64,000 bases of DNA, taken from the NCBI RefSeq assembly GCF_015709515.1, contig NZ_JADNQZ010000057.1:62001-126000 (forward strand), in the 5' to 3' direction. Shown here piece by piece: positions 1 to 8,185 of the stretch. The position numbers and the translations under genes were made by a program. Within the stretch, counting starts at the first letter, position 1; each line of letters begins with the position of its first letter. The notes under the pieces are model-generated. The model was not told where the DNA came from. It made no database searches and was given only the letters and a program-made list of their open reading frames with translations. This stretch comes from Methylocystis sp. H62. Its GTDB lineage: Bacteria > Pseudomonadota > Alphaproteobacteria > Rhizobiales > Beijerinckiaceae.

Positions 1-684
1 GGCGAGGAACTTGCCGGTCCGGCCGACGCCGCATTGGACTTCATCCAACACCAGCAGCAGCCCGCGCGCGTCGCAAAGCTCCCGCAGCCGCGCCAGAAAC
101 GACGGCGAAAAGACGCGCAGCCCGCCTTCTCCCTGAATCGGTTCGAGCAGGACGCCCGCTGTTTCTTGCGTGATCGCCGCCTCGACGGCGTCAAAATCGC
201 CGAAAGGGACCTGATCGAAGCCCTCGACGGGCGGCCCGAACCCATCAAGATATTTCGCGTTGCCGCCCGCGGCGATCGTCGCGAGCGTGCGGCCATGGAA
301 GGCGCCTTCGAACGTGATCAGCCGATAGCGTTCGGGCTGTCCGTTGACCGCATGGAATTTGCGCGCCGTCTTGATCGCGCACTCCACCGCTTCAGCGCCG
401 GAATTGGTGAAAAAGACCAGATCGGCGAATGTGGCGTCGCAGAGCCGCGCCGCGAGCCGCTCGGCCTGCGGGATGCGAAAGAGATTGGAGACATGCCACG
501 GCTCTTCCGCCGCGCGCTTCAAAGTCTCGACGAGATGCGGATGATTGTGGCCCAGCGACAGCACGGCGACGCCCGCGCTAAAATCGAGATAGCGGTCGCC
601 GTTTTCCGCAATCAGCCACGCGCCTTCGCCATGTTTGAATGCGAGATCGGCGCGCGGATAGGTCGGATAAAGCGCTGACGTCAA
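1..684 (-). CDS. argD: Acetylornithine aminotransferase, N-terminal 228 residues (runs off window)
   Basis: A class III PLP aminotransferase that would convert N-acetylglutamate semialdehyde to N-acetylornithine in arginine synthesis. The translation contains [35 protein letters not shown] and [15 protein letters not shown], the last holding the Asp that contacts the PLP pyridine nitrogen. The PLP lysine lies beyond the window edge. The only fitting start is TTG at 682-684, preceded by a GGAG run. A five-codon ATG mini-ORF overlaps that start out of frame. The gene has its own strong promoter (776-804). Other class III transaminases are possible but the residues seen fit ArgD best. Confidence 0.88.
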   Translation of the reverse strand, partial: MTSALYPTYPRADLAFKHGEGAWLIAENGDRYLDFSAGVAVLSLGHNHPHLVETLKRAAEEPWHVSNLFRIPQAERLAARLCDATFADLVFFTNSGAEAVECAIKTARKFHAVNGQPERYRLITFEGAFHGRTLATIAAGGNAKYLDGFGPPVEGFDQVPFGDFDAVEAAITQETAGVLLEPIQGEGGLRVFSPSFLARLRELCDARGLLLVLDEVQCGVGRTGKFLA

Positions 685-731
685 AAGCCCTGCTCCATGC
701 TCCCGTCGCTGGCTCCGGCCAGAGGAGGCTT

Positions 732-763
732 AAAAAAACAAAGCGCCGCCCGTTTAGGGCGGC
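732..763 (-). terminator. Hairpin plus T-run in the argD leader
   Basis: Read on the minus strand, GCCGCCC (763-757) pairs with GGGCGGC (751-745) across a 5-nt loop. It is followed by GCTTTG and a T7 run ending at about 732. This has the form of an intrinsic terminator, yet it sits about 50 nt before the argD start and only a few nt after the predicted transcription start. It may be an attenuator, a 5' stabilising stem, or the end of a very short RNA. Confidence 0.55.
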
Positions 764-775
764 AGTTCAGACGGG

Positions 776-804
776 ATTTTATGCGCGCCGCCCGACGCGG
801 TCAA
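776..804 (-). promoter_or_regulatory. Sigma-70-type promoter for argD
   Basis: On the minus strand TTGACC (804-799) and TAAAAT (781-776) are separated by exactly 17 bp, a near-consensus housekeeping promoter. The predicted start of transcription is near 769, which puts the hairpin at 745-763 immediately inside the transcript. Confidence 0.65.
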
Positions 805-862
805 ATCCATGGCGCGGTTCGATATTGGCGTCAAAGCGGATCGACGCGGCCGCCGCAAGGGT

Positions 863-942
863 GAGTCCTGCGGGCAACAGTCTCGCCGAAAGCCTGTTGA
901 GAACGCCAGCGCGCGCTTGCCAGCGCGACTCGCGCATGATTC
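863..942. promoter_or_regulatory. GANTC cluster in the argD-gcrA intergenic region
   Basis: Three GANTC sites occur at 863-867, 927-931 and 938-942 in the 415-bp gap between argD and gcrA. GANTC is the target of the alphaproteobacterial methylase CcrM, and GcrA-dependent transcription is methylation-sensitive in Caulobacter. The rest of the gap holds the argD promoter and hairpin, with no convincing gene. Confidence 0.4.
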
Positions 943-1099
943 AAAGTAAACAGAAAGTTTCTAGTCAGCGCCCGCGTCGTTCGTTTGGGCGTGTTCTCTC
1001 GAGTGTTGATGCGCATCACATCGCCGCAGGGCTTCAGACCTGCGCAGCGGTCGGAAGAAAATCCGATCCGCGCTCGACCCGAAAGAATGGAGAAGCCTA

Positions 1100-1618
1100 A
1101 TGTCATGGACCGACGAACGCGTCGAACTGCTCCGCAAGCTTTGGACCGATGGTCTCAGCGCCAGCCAAGTGGCGGCGGAACTTGGACCGGGCATCACCCG
1201 CAACGCTGTGATCGGAAAGATCCATCGTCTTGGACTCGCCGAACGCGCCAAGACGGCGAGCGCGCAGCGGCCCCGCGTCGCCAAGGCTCCGCGCCCGACG
1301 CACCCGCGCATGAACGGCGTCTCCTCGCATGGCAATCTGGCGCTCGCTTTCGCGCCGCATGCGCTGGCGGCGCCGCGGCGCGCGCCTGAAGAAGAAGTCG
1401 TGATCCCGATCTCGGAGCGCGTCACGCTCATGGAGCTCCGCGAATCCATGTGCCGCTGGCCGATGGGCGACCCCACGTCGGCGGAGTTCCGCTTCTGCGG
1501 CGGCAAGTCGACGGTCGGCGGCGGCCCCTATTGCGCCTATCACGCGCGCGTCGCCTATCAGCCCGCGCAAGATCGCCGCCGCGCGCGCGATCAGTTCAGG
1601 GCGCAGCGTTACGCGTAA
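1100..1618 (+). CDS. gcrA: GcrA cell cycle regulator
   Basis: A 172-residue protein whose N-terminus (SWTDERVELLRKLW, then SASQVAAELG and TRNAVIGKIHRLGL) is the GcrA helix-turn-helix. GcrA binds the housekeeping sigma factor and activates genes from promoters carrying methylated GANTC. A variable Ala/Pro-rich linker follows. The C-terminal region has MCRWPMGDP and the FCGGKSTVGGGPYCAYH block with its conserved Cys/His residues. The gene is monocistronic and convergent with phoB. GANTC sites upstream suggest methylation-linked control. Confidence 0.95.
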   Translation: MSWTDERVELLRKLWTDGLSASQVAAELGPGITRNAVIGKIHRLGLAERAKTASAQRPRVAKAPRPTHPRMNGVSSHGNLALAFAPHALAAPRRAPEEEVVIPISERVTLMELRESMCRWPMGDPTSAEFRFCGGKSTVGGGPYCAYHARVAYQPAQDRRRARDQFRAQRYA

Positions 1619-1625
1619 ACCGCAT

Positions 1626-1646
1626 CGGACACGTCATTCGTGTCCG
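1626..1646. terminator. Bidirectional stem-loop between gcrA and phoB
   Basis: A perfect 8-bp stem (CGGACACG at 1626-1633, CGTGTCCG at 1639-1646) with loop TCATT separates the convergent genes. The phoB stop codon (complement of TCA, 1634-1636) lies inside the loop. There is no strong T-run on either side, so factor-independent termination is only probable. Confidence 0.55.
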
Positions 1647-2380
1647 AACGTTTCATCGAAAGAATAGCCCGCGCCGCGCACCGTGCGGATCGGATCCTTC
1701 TCGCGGCCGCGGATCAGCGCCTTGCGGAGCCGTCCGACATGGACGTCGACCGTGCGCTCGTCGATCTCCGCCGACATGCCCCAAACGCTGTCGAGCAGCT
1801 GCGCCCGCGTGAACACGCGTCCGGGCTTCTCCATAAAATATTCGAGCAGCCGGAATTCGGTCGGACCGAGGTGGATTTCACGGCCGGATCGCCGCACGCG
1901 ACGGGTGTCGCGATCGAGATCGATATCGCCGAGAGTCAGCCGTGAGGCGACGCGCTCGGGCCGCGCCCGGCGCAGCAGCGCGCGCACCCGCGCCATCAGC
2001 TCCGGAGTCGAAAACGGCTTGACGACATAATCATCGGCGCCGACCGAAAGGCCGCGCACGCGCTCGCCTTCCTCGCCGCGCGCGGTCAGCATGATCACCG
2101 GCATGTCTCTCGCGCTGTCCCGCGCCCGCAGGCGTCGGCAGATTTCAAGTCCGGAAACGCCGGGCAGCATCCAGTCGAGAATGACGAGATCGGGCGGGGA
2201 CTCCGCCAGCCGCAATTCGGCTTCATCGCCATTGTCGACATGCTCGACCTGATAGCCTTCGGCTTCAAGGTTATACACGAGCAGCGTCGCGAGCGACGTC
2301 TCGTCCTCGACGACGAGGATTCGCGGCGCCCGATCGCTTTTCCCGCTCCGCTGTAGGACGGCGGACGACACGTCGCTCAT
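1634..2380 (-). CDS. phoB: Phosphate regulon response regulator PhoB
   Basis: An OmpR-family regulator of 248 residues and last gene of the phosphate block. It has an unusual ~18-residue N-terminal extension before ILVVEDE. The receiver has phospho-acceptor D69 (VILDWMLPG) and K121 (VVKPFS). The winged-helix domain is complete (HLGPTEFRLLEYFM, RTVDVHVGRLRKAL, IRTVRGAGYSF). Its start overlaps the phoU stop as ATGA, implying translational coupling. Phosphorylated PhoB would bind the Pho box at 7026-7054. Confidence 0.96.
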   Translation of the reverse strand: MSDVSSAVLQRSGKSDRAPRILVVEDETSLATLLVYNLEAEGYQVEHVDNGDEAELRLAESPPDLVILDWMLPGVSGLEICRRLRARDSARDMPVIMLTARGEEGERVRGLSVGADDYVVKPFSTPELMARVRALLRRARPERVASRLTLGDIDLDRDTRRVRRSGREIHLGPTEFRLLEYFMEKPGRVFTRAQLLDSVWGMSAEIDERTVDVHVGRLRKALIRGREKDPIRTVRGAGYSFDETFGHE

Positions 2381-3093
2381 TGCGCCGCCTCATCCTTCAC
2401 GCCGAAGTCGGGCGCGCGCGTTTTTGGCCGCTCCGTTGGCATCGCCTCGCCGGTGACCAGATACACGACGGTCTCGGAGATGTTGGTCGTATGATCGCCG
2501 ATCCGCTCCAGATTCTTTGAGCAGAACAGGAGATGCGTGCAGAAGGAAATGTTGCGCGGATCCTCCATCATGAAGGTGAGGAGATCGCGGAACACCGAAT
2601 CTTCCAGCGCGTCGAGATCGGAATCGTTCTGCCAGACCGCGCGCGCCCGCTCGGTGTCGCGCAAGGCGTAGGCGTCCAGCGAGTCCTTAAGCTGCATCGC
2701 GGCGATTTCGTGCATCGATTTCAAACCGACGATCGCACGCGGCACCCGCGCCTCCGACACGATCTTGAGCGTCCGCTTGGCGATGTTCTTGGCCAGATCG
2801 CCGACGCGCTCGATGTCGCCGGAAATGCGGATCGCGGCGATGCATTCACGCAGATCGACCGCAAGCGGCTGTCGGCGCGCGATGGTGAGAATGGCGTTCT
2901 CCTCGATTTCGCGCTGCAGCGCGTCGAGACGAGGATCGCTGGAGACGACGCGGTGGGCGAGGTCCACGTCGAAGGTCGACAACGCGTCCATCGCCTCCGC
3001 CAGCATTTTTTCCGCGACGCCGCCCATTTCAGCGATGCGACGTCCCAGGGCTTCAAGGTCCCGGTCGTAGGATTTAACAATATGATCGCTCAT
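2377..3093 (-). CDS. phoU: Phosphate signalling complex protein PhoU
   Basis: A 238-residue PhoU with the usual two three-helix bundles. The repeats are recognisable from D..L..EIEENAI and ERVGDLAKNIAKR in the first half and ERIGDHTTNISE in the second. These Asp/Glu clusters bind metal in the family. PhoU links the Pst transporter to PhoR and keeps signalling off when phosphate is plentiful. The start at 3093 is chosen because MSDHIVKSYDRDL is the family N-terminus; in-frame extension upstream overlaps pstB and is spurious. Confidence 0.95.
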   Translation of the reverse strand: MSDHIVKSYDRDLEALGRRIAEMGGVAEKMLAEAMDALSTFDVDLAHRVVSSDPRLDALQREIEENAILTIARRQPLAVDLRECIAAIRISGDIERVGDLAKNIAKRTLKIVSEARVPRAIVGLKSMHEIAAMQLKDSLDAYALRDTERARAVWQNDSDLDALEDSVFRDLLTFMMEDPRNISFCTHLLFCSKNLERIGDHTTNISETVVYLVTGEAMPTERPKTRAPDFGVKDEAAQ

Positions 3094-3116
3094 GAGCGCC
3101 GTCCTTGATCGCTGGT

Positions 3117-3908
3117 TTAGCCAAAACGGCCGGTGATGTAGTCGAGCGTGCGCTTCGCTTGGGGCTTGTTGAACACGTCGTCCGTCTCGCCGAATTCGAC
3201 GAGCTCGCCGAGATACATGAACGCCGTGTAATCGGAGACGCGCACCGCCTGCTGCATATTGTGGGTGACGATCGCTATGGTGTAGCGGCTGGCCAGTTCG
3301 TCGATCAGCTCCTCGACCTTCGCCGTCGAAATCGGATCGAGCGCCGAACACGGTTCGTCGAACAGAATGATCTCCGGCTGCACCGCGACGCTGCGCGCGA
3401 TGCAGAGTCGTTGCTGCTGTCCGCCGGACAGGCCGAGACCGCTGGTGTGAAGCTTGTCCTTGACCTCGTCCCACAGAGCGGCGCCGCGCAGCGCGCCTTC
3501 GACGCGCGCATCCATGTCGGCGCGCGGCAGTTTCTCGTATAGCCGAATGCCGAATGCGATGTTCTCATAAATCGACATTGGAAAGGGCGTCGGCTTTTGG
3601 AACACCATGCCGATGCGCGAGCGCAAGGCGTTGATGTCGACCGCCGGATCGAGAATGTTCTCGCCGTCGAGCAGCACCTCTCCCTGGGCGCGCTGGCCGG
3701 GATAGAGATCATACATGCGGTTCAAGACGCGCAGCAGCGTGGACTTGCCGCAGCCCGAGGGGCCGATGAAGGATGTCACCTTATTGGCGTATAGGGGCAT
3801 GGTGACGTCTTTGAGCGAATGCGACTCGCCGTAAAAGAAGTCGAGATTCCGCATTGAGACTTTGGTCAGCGGCGCCTTTACTTGAGCAATTTGAGCAGCG
3901 GCGTTCAT
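3117..3908 (-). CDS. pstB: Phosphate ABC transporter ATPase PstB
   Basis: A 263-residue ATPase driving high-affinity phosphate import. Walker A is GPSGCGKST (about residues 49-57), the signature is LSGGQQQRL, Walker B is [13 protein letters not shown], and the switch His lies in VTHNMQQA. The start ATG overlaps the pstA stop by 4 bp (3905-3908). A longer in-frame extension over pstA is an out-of-frame reading of that gene and is rejected. Confidence 0.97.
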   Translation of the reverse strand: MNAAAQIAQVKAPLTKVSMRNLDFFYGESHSLKDVTMPLYANKVTSFIGPSGCGKSTLLRVLNRMYDLYPGQRAQGEVLLDGENILDPAVDINALRSRIGMVFQKPTPFPMSIYENIAFGIRLYEKLPRADMDARVEGALRGAALWDEVKDKLHTSGLGLSGGQQQRLCIARSVAVQPEIILFDEPCSALDPISTAKVEELIDELASRYTIAIVTHNMQQAVRVSDYTAFMYLGELVEFGETDDVFNKPQAKRTLDYITGRFG

Positions 3909-4747
3909 TTCGAGTTCCTCCGCCCGGCGCTGAGCGCGCGAGCCGCGATCGAGAGAGCGAGAACAGCGACAGTGATGAGCAACGCGCCGGTCCAGGCGAG
4001 CTGCTGCCAATCCTTGTAGGGCGACAAGGCGAACTGGAAGATGACGACCGGCAGGCTCGCCATCGGCGCGGTGAGGTCGCTGCTCCAGAACTGATTGTTG
4101 AGCGCGGTGAAGAGCAGCGGCGCCGTCTCCCCAGAGACGCGCGCTACAGCGAGCAACACGCCGGTGATCAGTCCAGCCTTGGCGGCGCGATAGGCGACCT
4201 TGCCAACGACATGCGCACGGGGCGCGCCGAGCGCCGAAGCCGCCTCGCGCATCGAACCGGGCACAAGCAGCAGCATGTCCTCGGTGGTTCGCACGACGAC
4301 GGGGACGACCAACAGCGCCAGCGCCACGGCGCCTGAGATCGCCGAGAAGTGGCCCATCGGATGCACCAAGATGGTGTAGACGAAGAGGCCGATGACGATC
4401 GACGGGGCGCTGAGCAGGATATCGTTGATGAAGCGCACGACCATCGTCAGCTTCGAATAGCGTCCATATTCGGCCATATAAGTGCCGGCCAGCATGCCCA
4501 GCGGCGTGCCGATGGCGACGCCGATGATCGTCATGACAAGCGATCCGGCGATGGCGTTGAGAAGGCCGCCCTGGCTGCCGGGCGGCGGCGTCATCTCGGT
4601 GAAGACCGCCGGCGACAGACCGCGCACGCCCTCGTAAACGAGAGAGCCGAGGATCAAGGCCAGCCAGGAAAGGCCGAACACTGCGGCCACCCAGCACAGC
4701 GTGGTGGCGACTGAGTTGGCGCCGCGGCGTGAAGCATAAAGCGACAT
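3905..4747 (-). CDS. pstA: Phosphate ABC transporter permease PstA
   Basis: A 280-residue inner-membrane permease with about six hydrophobic segments and the binding-protein-dependent transport EAA-type loop ([23 protein letters not shown]). It pairs with PstC to form the phosphate channel. It lies 14 bp downstream of pstC and overlaps pstB by 4 bp, so PstA and PstB are probably translated in a coupled way. Confidence 0.95.
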   Translation of the reverse strand: MSLYASRRGANSVATTLCWVAAVFGLSWLALILGSLVYEGVRGLSPAVFTEMTPPPGSQGGLLNAIAGSLVMTIIGVAIGTPLGMLAGTYMAEYGRYSKLTMVVRFINDILLSAPSIVIGLFVYTILVHPMGHFSAISGAVALALLVVPVVVRTTEDMLLLVPGSMREAASALGAPRAHVVGKVAYRAAKAGLITGVLLAVARVSGETAPLLFTALNNQFWSSDLTAPMASLPVVIFQFALSPYKDWQQLAWTGALLITVAVLALSIAARALSAGRRNSK

Positions 4748-4761
4748 GAGCTCGTTCTTTC

Positions 4762-5799
4762 TTACGCCGACTTCTGCTCGATGCGCATCAGCATGTAACG
4801 CGCCAGAGCGAGAACGAAGAAGGTGATGACGAAGAGGATGAGGCCAAGTTCGATCAGCGCCGAAGTGTAAAGATCGCCGACCGCTTCGGTGAACTCATTG
4901 GCGATGGTCGCGGAAATCGTCGTGCCGGGCGCGAGGAGCGATCCGGAAATCTTGTGCGCGTTGCCGATGACGAAAGTGACGGCCATCGTCTCGCCGAGCG
5001 CGCGGCCCAGGCCCAGCATCATGCCGCCGATCACGCCGACCCGCGTGTAAGGGACGACGACATAGCGCATCACTTCCCATGTCGTCGCGCCAATGCCCCA
5101 GGCCGCTTCTTTCAGCACCGGCGGCACGGTCTCGAAGACGTCGCGCGAGATCGAGGCGATGAAGGGCAGCACCATGATCGCGAGAATGAAGCCCGCCGTC
5201 AGCATGCCGATGCCGTAAGGCGGACCGGCGAAGAGCGTCGAGAAAAACGGAATGTCGCCAAAGGCCGATATCAGTGCCGGCTGCACATGCGATTGCAGAA
5301 AAGGCGCCAGCACGAAGAGGCCCCAGATCCCGTAGATGATCGAGGGGATGCCGGCGAGAAGCTCGATCGCGACGCCGATCGGCCGGCGCAACGCATGCGG
5401 ACAAAGCTCAGTAAGGAAGGTGGCGACGCCGAGGCCGACCGGCACCGCGATCACCATGGCGATGATCGATGTGACGAGCGTGCCATATATCGCCGCCGCG
5501 GCGCCGAAGTTCTCGGTGACCGGGTTCCAGGCCTGCGACGTGAGGAAGCCAAAGCCATATGCCTGCATCGCTGGCCAGGAGCCGTGGACCAGTGAGACGA
5601 TCACGCCGCCCAGAATGATAAGGACGACGACAGCCGCCGCGCGCGTCAACTGATGAAACACGCGATCGACCAGCGCGATGCGCGCCAGCACGCGCGTGCG
5701 CTCCACGATCACCGACTGCGAGGCTTGTTGCTCCAAAGCTATATCCGACACGTCGCCCGCTCCATTCAATTCACGCCGACTCGGCTCGATCGACAGCAT
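4762..5799 (-). CDS. pstC: Phosphate ABC transporter permease PstC
   Basis: A 345-residue permease. A hydrophilic N-terminal tail of about 50 residues precedes the first membrane segment ([18 protein letters not shown]). The EAA loop is [20 protein letters not shown], and [18 protein letters not shown] is characteristic of PstC. The gene lies 95 bp after pstS, and a stem-loop in that gap could set different PstS and PstC levels. Confidence 0.95.
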   Translation of the reverse strand: MLSIEPSRRELNGAGDVSDIALEQQASQSVIVERTRVLARIALVDRVFHQLTRAAAVVVLIILGGVIVSLVHGSWPAMQAYGFGFLTSQAWNPVTENFGAAAAIYGTLVTSIIAMVIAVPVGLGVATFLTELCPHALRRPIGVAIELLAGIPSIIYGIWGLFVLAPFLQSHVQPALISAFGDIPFFSTLFAGPPYGIGMLTAGFILAIMVLPFIASISRDVFETVPPVLKEAAWGIGATTWEVMRYVVVPYTRVGVIGGMMLGLGRALGETMAVTFVIGNAHKISGSLLAPGTTISATIANEFTEAVGDLYTSALIELGLILFVITFFVLALARYMLMRIEQKSA

Positions 5800-5839
5800 T
5801 TCACCCGCTCCCGGCGCCGCTCCTCGGCGTCATGACCTT

Positions 5840-5868
5840 CCCGACGACAGCATGAAACGGCCGTCGGG
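5840..5868. other. Stem-loop between pstS and pstC
   Basis: CCCGACG (5840-5846) pairs with CGTCGGG (5862-5868). Such intercistronic stems commonly protect the 3' end of an abundant binding-protein message. No T-run follows, so full termination is unlikely. Confidence 0.35.
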
Positions 5869-5894
5869 ATCTATTCGCGATCAGCGCCGTCCGG

Positions 5895-6938
5895 CTAATG
5901 CGACAGAGGTTTGCCGTCCGCGCTCTTTACATTCGCCCAGCTCTTCTTGATGAGCTCGACCACCGGCTTCGGCATGGGAATATAGTCGAGCTCCTCCGCC
6001 ATCTTGCCGCCATTGGCGAAAGCCCAGGAGAAGAATTTGAGCGCCTCGGCCGCATCGGCTTCGGACTTAGGCTCCTTGGGCAGCAAGATGAAGGTCGCCG
6101 CCGTTATCGGCCACGCCTTGGCGCCCGGCTCATTCGTCAGAATTTCGTAGAAACCCTCGGCATGCGACCAGTCGGCGCCAGCCGCCGCCGCCTGGAACGT
6201 GTCCATGCTGGGCGGGACGACCTTGCCGTCCTTATTGACCATCTTGGTATAGGTCAGCTTGTTCTGCTTGGCGTAGGCATATTCGACATAGCCGATCGCG
6301 CCTTTGGTGTTGGCGACGTTGTTGGCGACGCCTTCATTGCCCTTGGCGCCGATGCCGACCGGCCATTCGACGGACGTGTTCTCGCCGACCTTCGACTTCC
6401 AGTCGGGCGAAACTTTCGAGAGATAGTTCGTGAAATTGAAAGTCGTTCCCGAACCGTCCGAGCGATGCACGACGACGATCGGCTGCGACGGCAGCTTCGC
6501 CTTCGGATTGAGCTTCTTGATCGCCGCATCGTCCCATTTGGCGATTTCGCCCAGGAATATTTTCGCGACGGTCGCGCCATCGAGCGTGAGGTCGCCGCCG
6601 GCGACGCCTTCGAGATTGATCACCGGCACGATGCCGCCAATCACTTGCGGCCACTGAACGAGACCCGCGGCCTGAAGCTCCTCGGCCTTGAGCGGCTGGT
6701 CCGAAGCGCCAAACGTGACGGTGCGCGCCTTAACCTGCTTGATGCCGCCGCCCGACCCGATGGACTGATAGTTAAGGCCATTGCCGGTATCCTTCCGATA
6801 CGCCTCAGCCCATTTGGCGTAGATCGGATAGGGGAAGGTCGCGCCGGCGCCGGAAATGTCGATGGCTGCGGCGGCGCCGCACATGACGGCGAGCGCCAGC
6901 GCCGCGCCAGCGCCGCGCCTGAAAATCGTCGAGATCAT
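5895..6938 (-). CDS. pstS: Periplasmic phosphate-binding protein PstS
   Basis: A 347-residue binding protein with a Sec signal peptide of about 25 residues (basic MISTIFRRG, hydrophobic core, cleavage near AAAA-ID). Phosphate-binding segments [29 protein letters not shown] and [12 protein letters not shown] are all present. It is the first pst gene after the Pho box at 7026-7054, so it should be the most strongly induced product under phosphate limitation. Confidence 0.97.
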   Translation of the reverse strand: MISTIFRRGAGAALALAVMCGAAAAIDISGAGATFPYPIYAKWAEAYRKDTGNGLNYQSIGSGGGIKQVKARTVTFGASDQPLKAEELQAAGLVQWPQVIGGIVPVINLEGVAGGDLTLDGATVAKIFLGEIAKWDDAAIKKLNPKAKLPSQPIVVVHRSDGSGTTFNFTNYLSKVSPDWKSKVGENTSVEWPVGIGAKGNEGVANNVANTKGAIGYVEYAYAKQNKLTYTKMVNKDGKVVPPSMDTFQAAAAGADWSHAEGFYEILTNEPGAKAWPITAATFILLPKEPKSEADAAEALKFFSWAFANGGKMAEELDYIPMPKPVVELIKKSWANVKSADGKPLSH

Positions 6939-7025
6939 TTGAAGGTCTCTTTTGCTCGAGAACGGACTTGCGATGCGCCCCGCGTCATCGCGCGGCAGAA
7001 ACTACCGGTCCGACAACAGCTTTTT

Positions 7026-7054
7026 GTGACGAAAAGATTACAGTATGATGACAG
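7026..7054 (-). promoter_or_regulatory. Pho box upstream of pstS
   Basis: On the minus strand CTGTCAT, CTGTAAT and TCGTCAC occur at 11-bp intervals (7054-7048, 7043-7037, 7032-7026). The first two with the CATA spacer match the classic 18-bp PhoB box. The third suggests three PhoB protomers. The site is about 90-115 bp before the pstS start and just after the phoR stop. Confidence 0.85.
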
Positions 7055-7087
7055 TGAATATCGTTGTTTTTTAGAGACTTACATATT

Positions 7088-8185
7088 TTAGGCTGAATCG
7101 CTCGCCGGCAGAATGACGCGAAACAGCGTTCCCTCGCCAAGCGCGGACTCGATCCCAAGCCGGCCGCGGTGGCGCAGCACGATGTGTTTGACGATGGCGA
7201 GGCCCAGTCCCGTGCCGCCTTTCGCGCGGCTCTTGCCCGCGTCGACCCGGTAGAAACGCTCGGTCAGGCGCGGAATATGCTCCGGCGCGACGCCCGGACC
7301 ATAGTCGCGCACCGAGAGAACGACGAGCGTCCCCTTGCGGGCCAGCGAAATGTCGATGGGCTTGCAGCCGCCATCGTCGCCGCACCCGTATTTCAGGGCG
7401 TTCTCGACGAGATTCTCGATCACTCGGGCAAGCTCGTCCCGATCTCCAGGCGCGACGACGTTCGGTTGCAGATCGAGATTGATGGCGACGCCCCTGTCTT
7501 CGGCCATCTGTGACAGCGTGTCGACGATATGCGCGACGAGCAGCGTGAGATCGACGGGCGTGGCGGGCCGCAGATGCATGTGCTGCTCGATGCGCGAGAG
7601 CGACAGCAGATCGTCGACGAGGCGCGCCATCCGCTGCGCCTGCTCGCGCATGATGCCGAGGAATTTGTTGCGGGTGACGGCGTCCTCGCGCGCGGGACCT
7701 TGCAAGGTTTCGACAAAACCCAACAGCGAAGCGAGCGGCGTGCGCAGCTCGTGGCTGGCGTTGGCGACAAAGTCGACGCGCATGCGCTCGACGCGCCGGG
7801 ATTCAGTCAGATCGCGCAGGCTCACGACGGCGGCCGGCTCGAACCCTTCGATTTGCATTGGCGCGACATGCGCTTCAAACCAGCATTCCACCGGCAGACG
7901 TTCGACCCAGACGGTCTTCTCCGTCTCGCCGCCGGCGAGCACGCGCGCCACAGCGTCGAGCATGTCCGGCGAGCGAAGGCTGCGGGAGAGCGGTTCGCCC
8001 TGCCGGATGGCCGGCGAGAGCGCCTGCGCCGCGGCGTTGACGGCGATGACATGAGTTTCGGAGTCGATCACGAAGATCGGCTCCGGGAGCGCGTTGATGA
8101 TCGGCGCGAGGAGATCGATCGCCTGATCGCGCCATTTGAGCCGCTGGGTTGACAGCGTCACCGCGACGGGTCCGGCGCCGCTCAA
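7088..8185 (-). CDS. phoR: Phosphate regulon sensor kinase PhoR (no membrane segment visible)
   Basis: A 365-residue histidine kinase with an N-terminal PAS domain (about 25-130, from PIINALPEPIFVIDSE), a HisKA dimerisation helix with H145 in NASHELRTPL, and an HATPase domain (ENLVENALKYG, VRDYGPGV, GTGLGLAIVKHI). Most PhoR proteins start with membrane helices; none is visible here. The start is TTG at 8185, overlapping the stop of the upstream membrane-protein gene. An in-frame GTG nine codons in is possible. It precedes the Pho box and pst genes. Confidence 0.9.
   Translation of the reverse strand: MSGAGPVAVTLSTQRLKWRDQAIDLLAPIINALPEPIFVIDSETHVIAVNAAAQALSPAIRQGEPLSRSLRSPDMLDAVARVLAGGETEKTVWVERLPVECWFEAHVAPMQIEGFEPAAVVSLRDLTESRRVERMRVDFVANASHELRTPLASLLGFVETLQGPAREDAVTRNKFLGIMREQAQRMARLVDDLLSLSRIEQHMHLRPATPVDLTLLVAHIVDTLSQMAEDRGVAINLDLQPNVVAPGDRDELARVIENLVENALKYGCGDDGGCKPIDISLARKGTLVVLSVRDYGPGVAPEHIPRLTERFYRVDAGKSRAKGGTGLGLAIVKHIVLRHRGRLGIESALGEGTLFRVILPASDSA

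Noticed and set aside
831-1106. A 91-residue minus-strand frame between argD and gcrA.
   Set aside because: No ribosome site or domain; overlaps the gcrA start and GANTC region.
3117-4697. A 526-residue minus-strand frame appearing to fuse a unique N-terminus to PstB.
   Set aside because: The upstream half is pstA read out of frame, with no membrane or ABC content; true PstB starts at 3908.
5898-7091. A 397-residue plus-strand frame opposite pstS.
   Set aside because: Antisense of a certain gene, Arg/His-rich, no domain.
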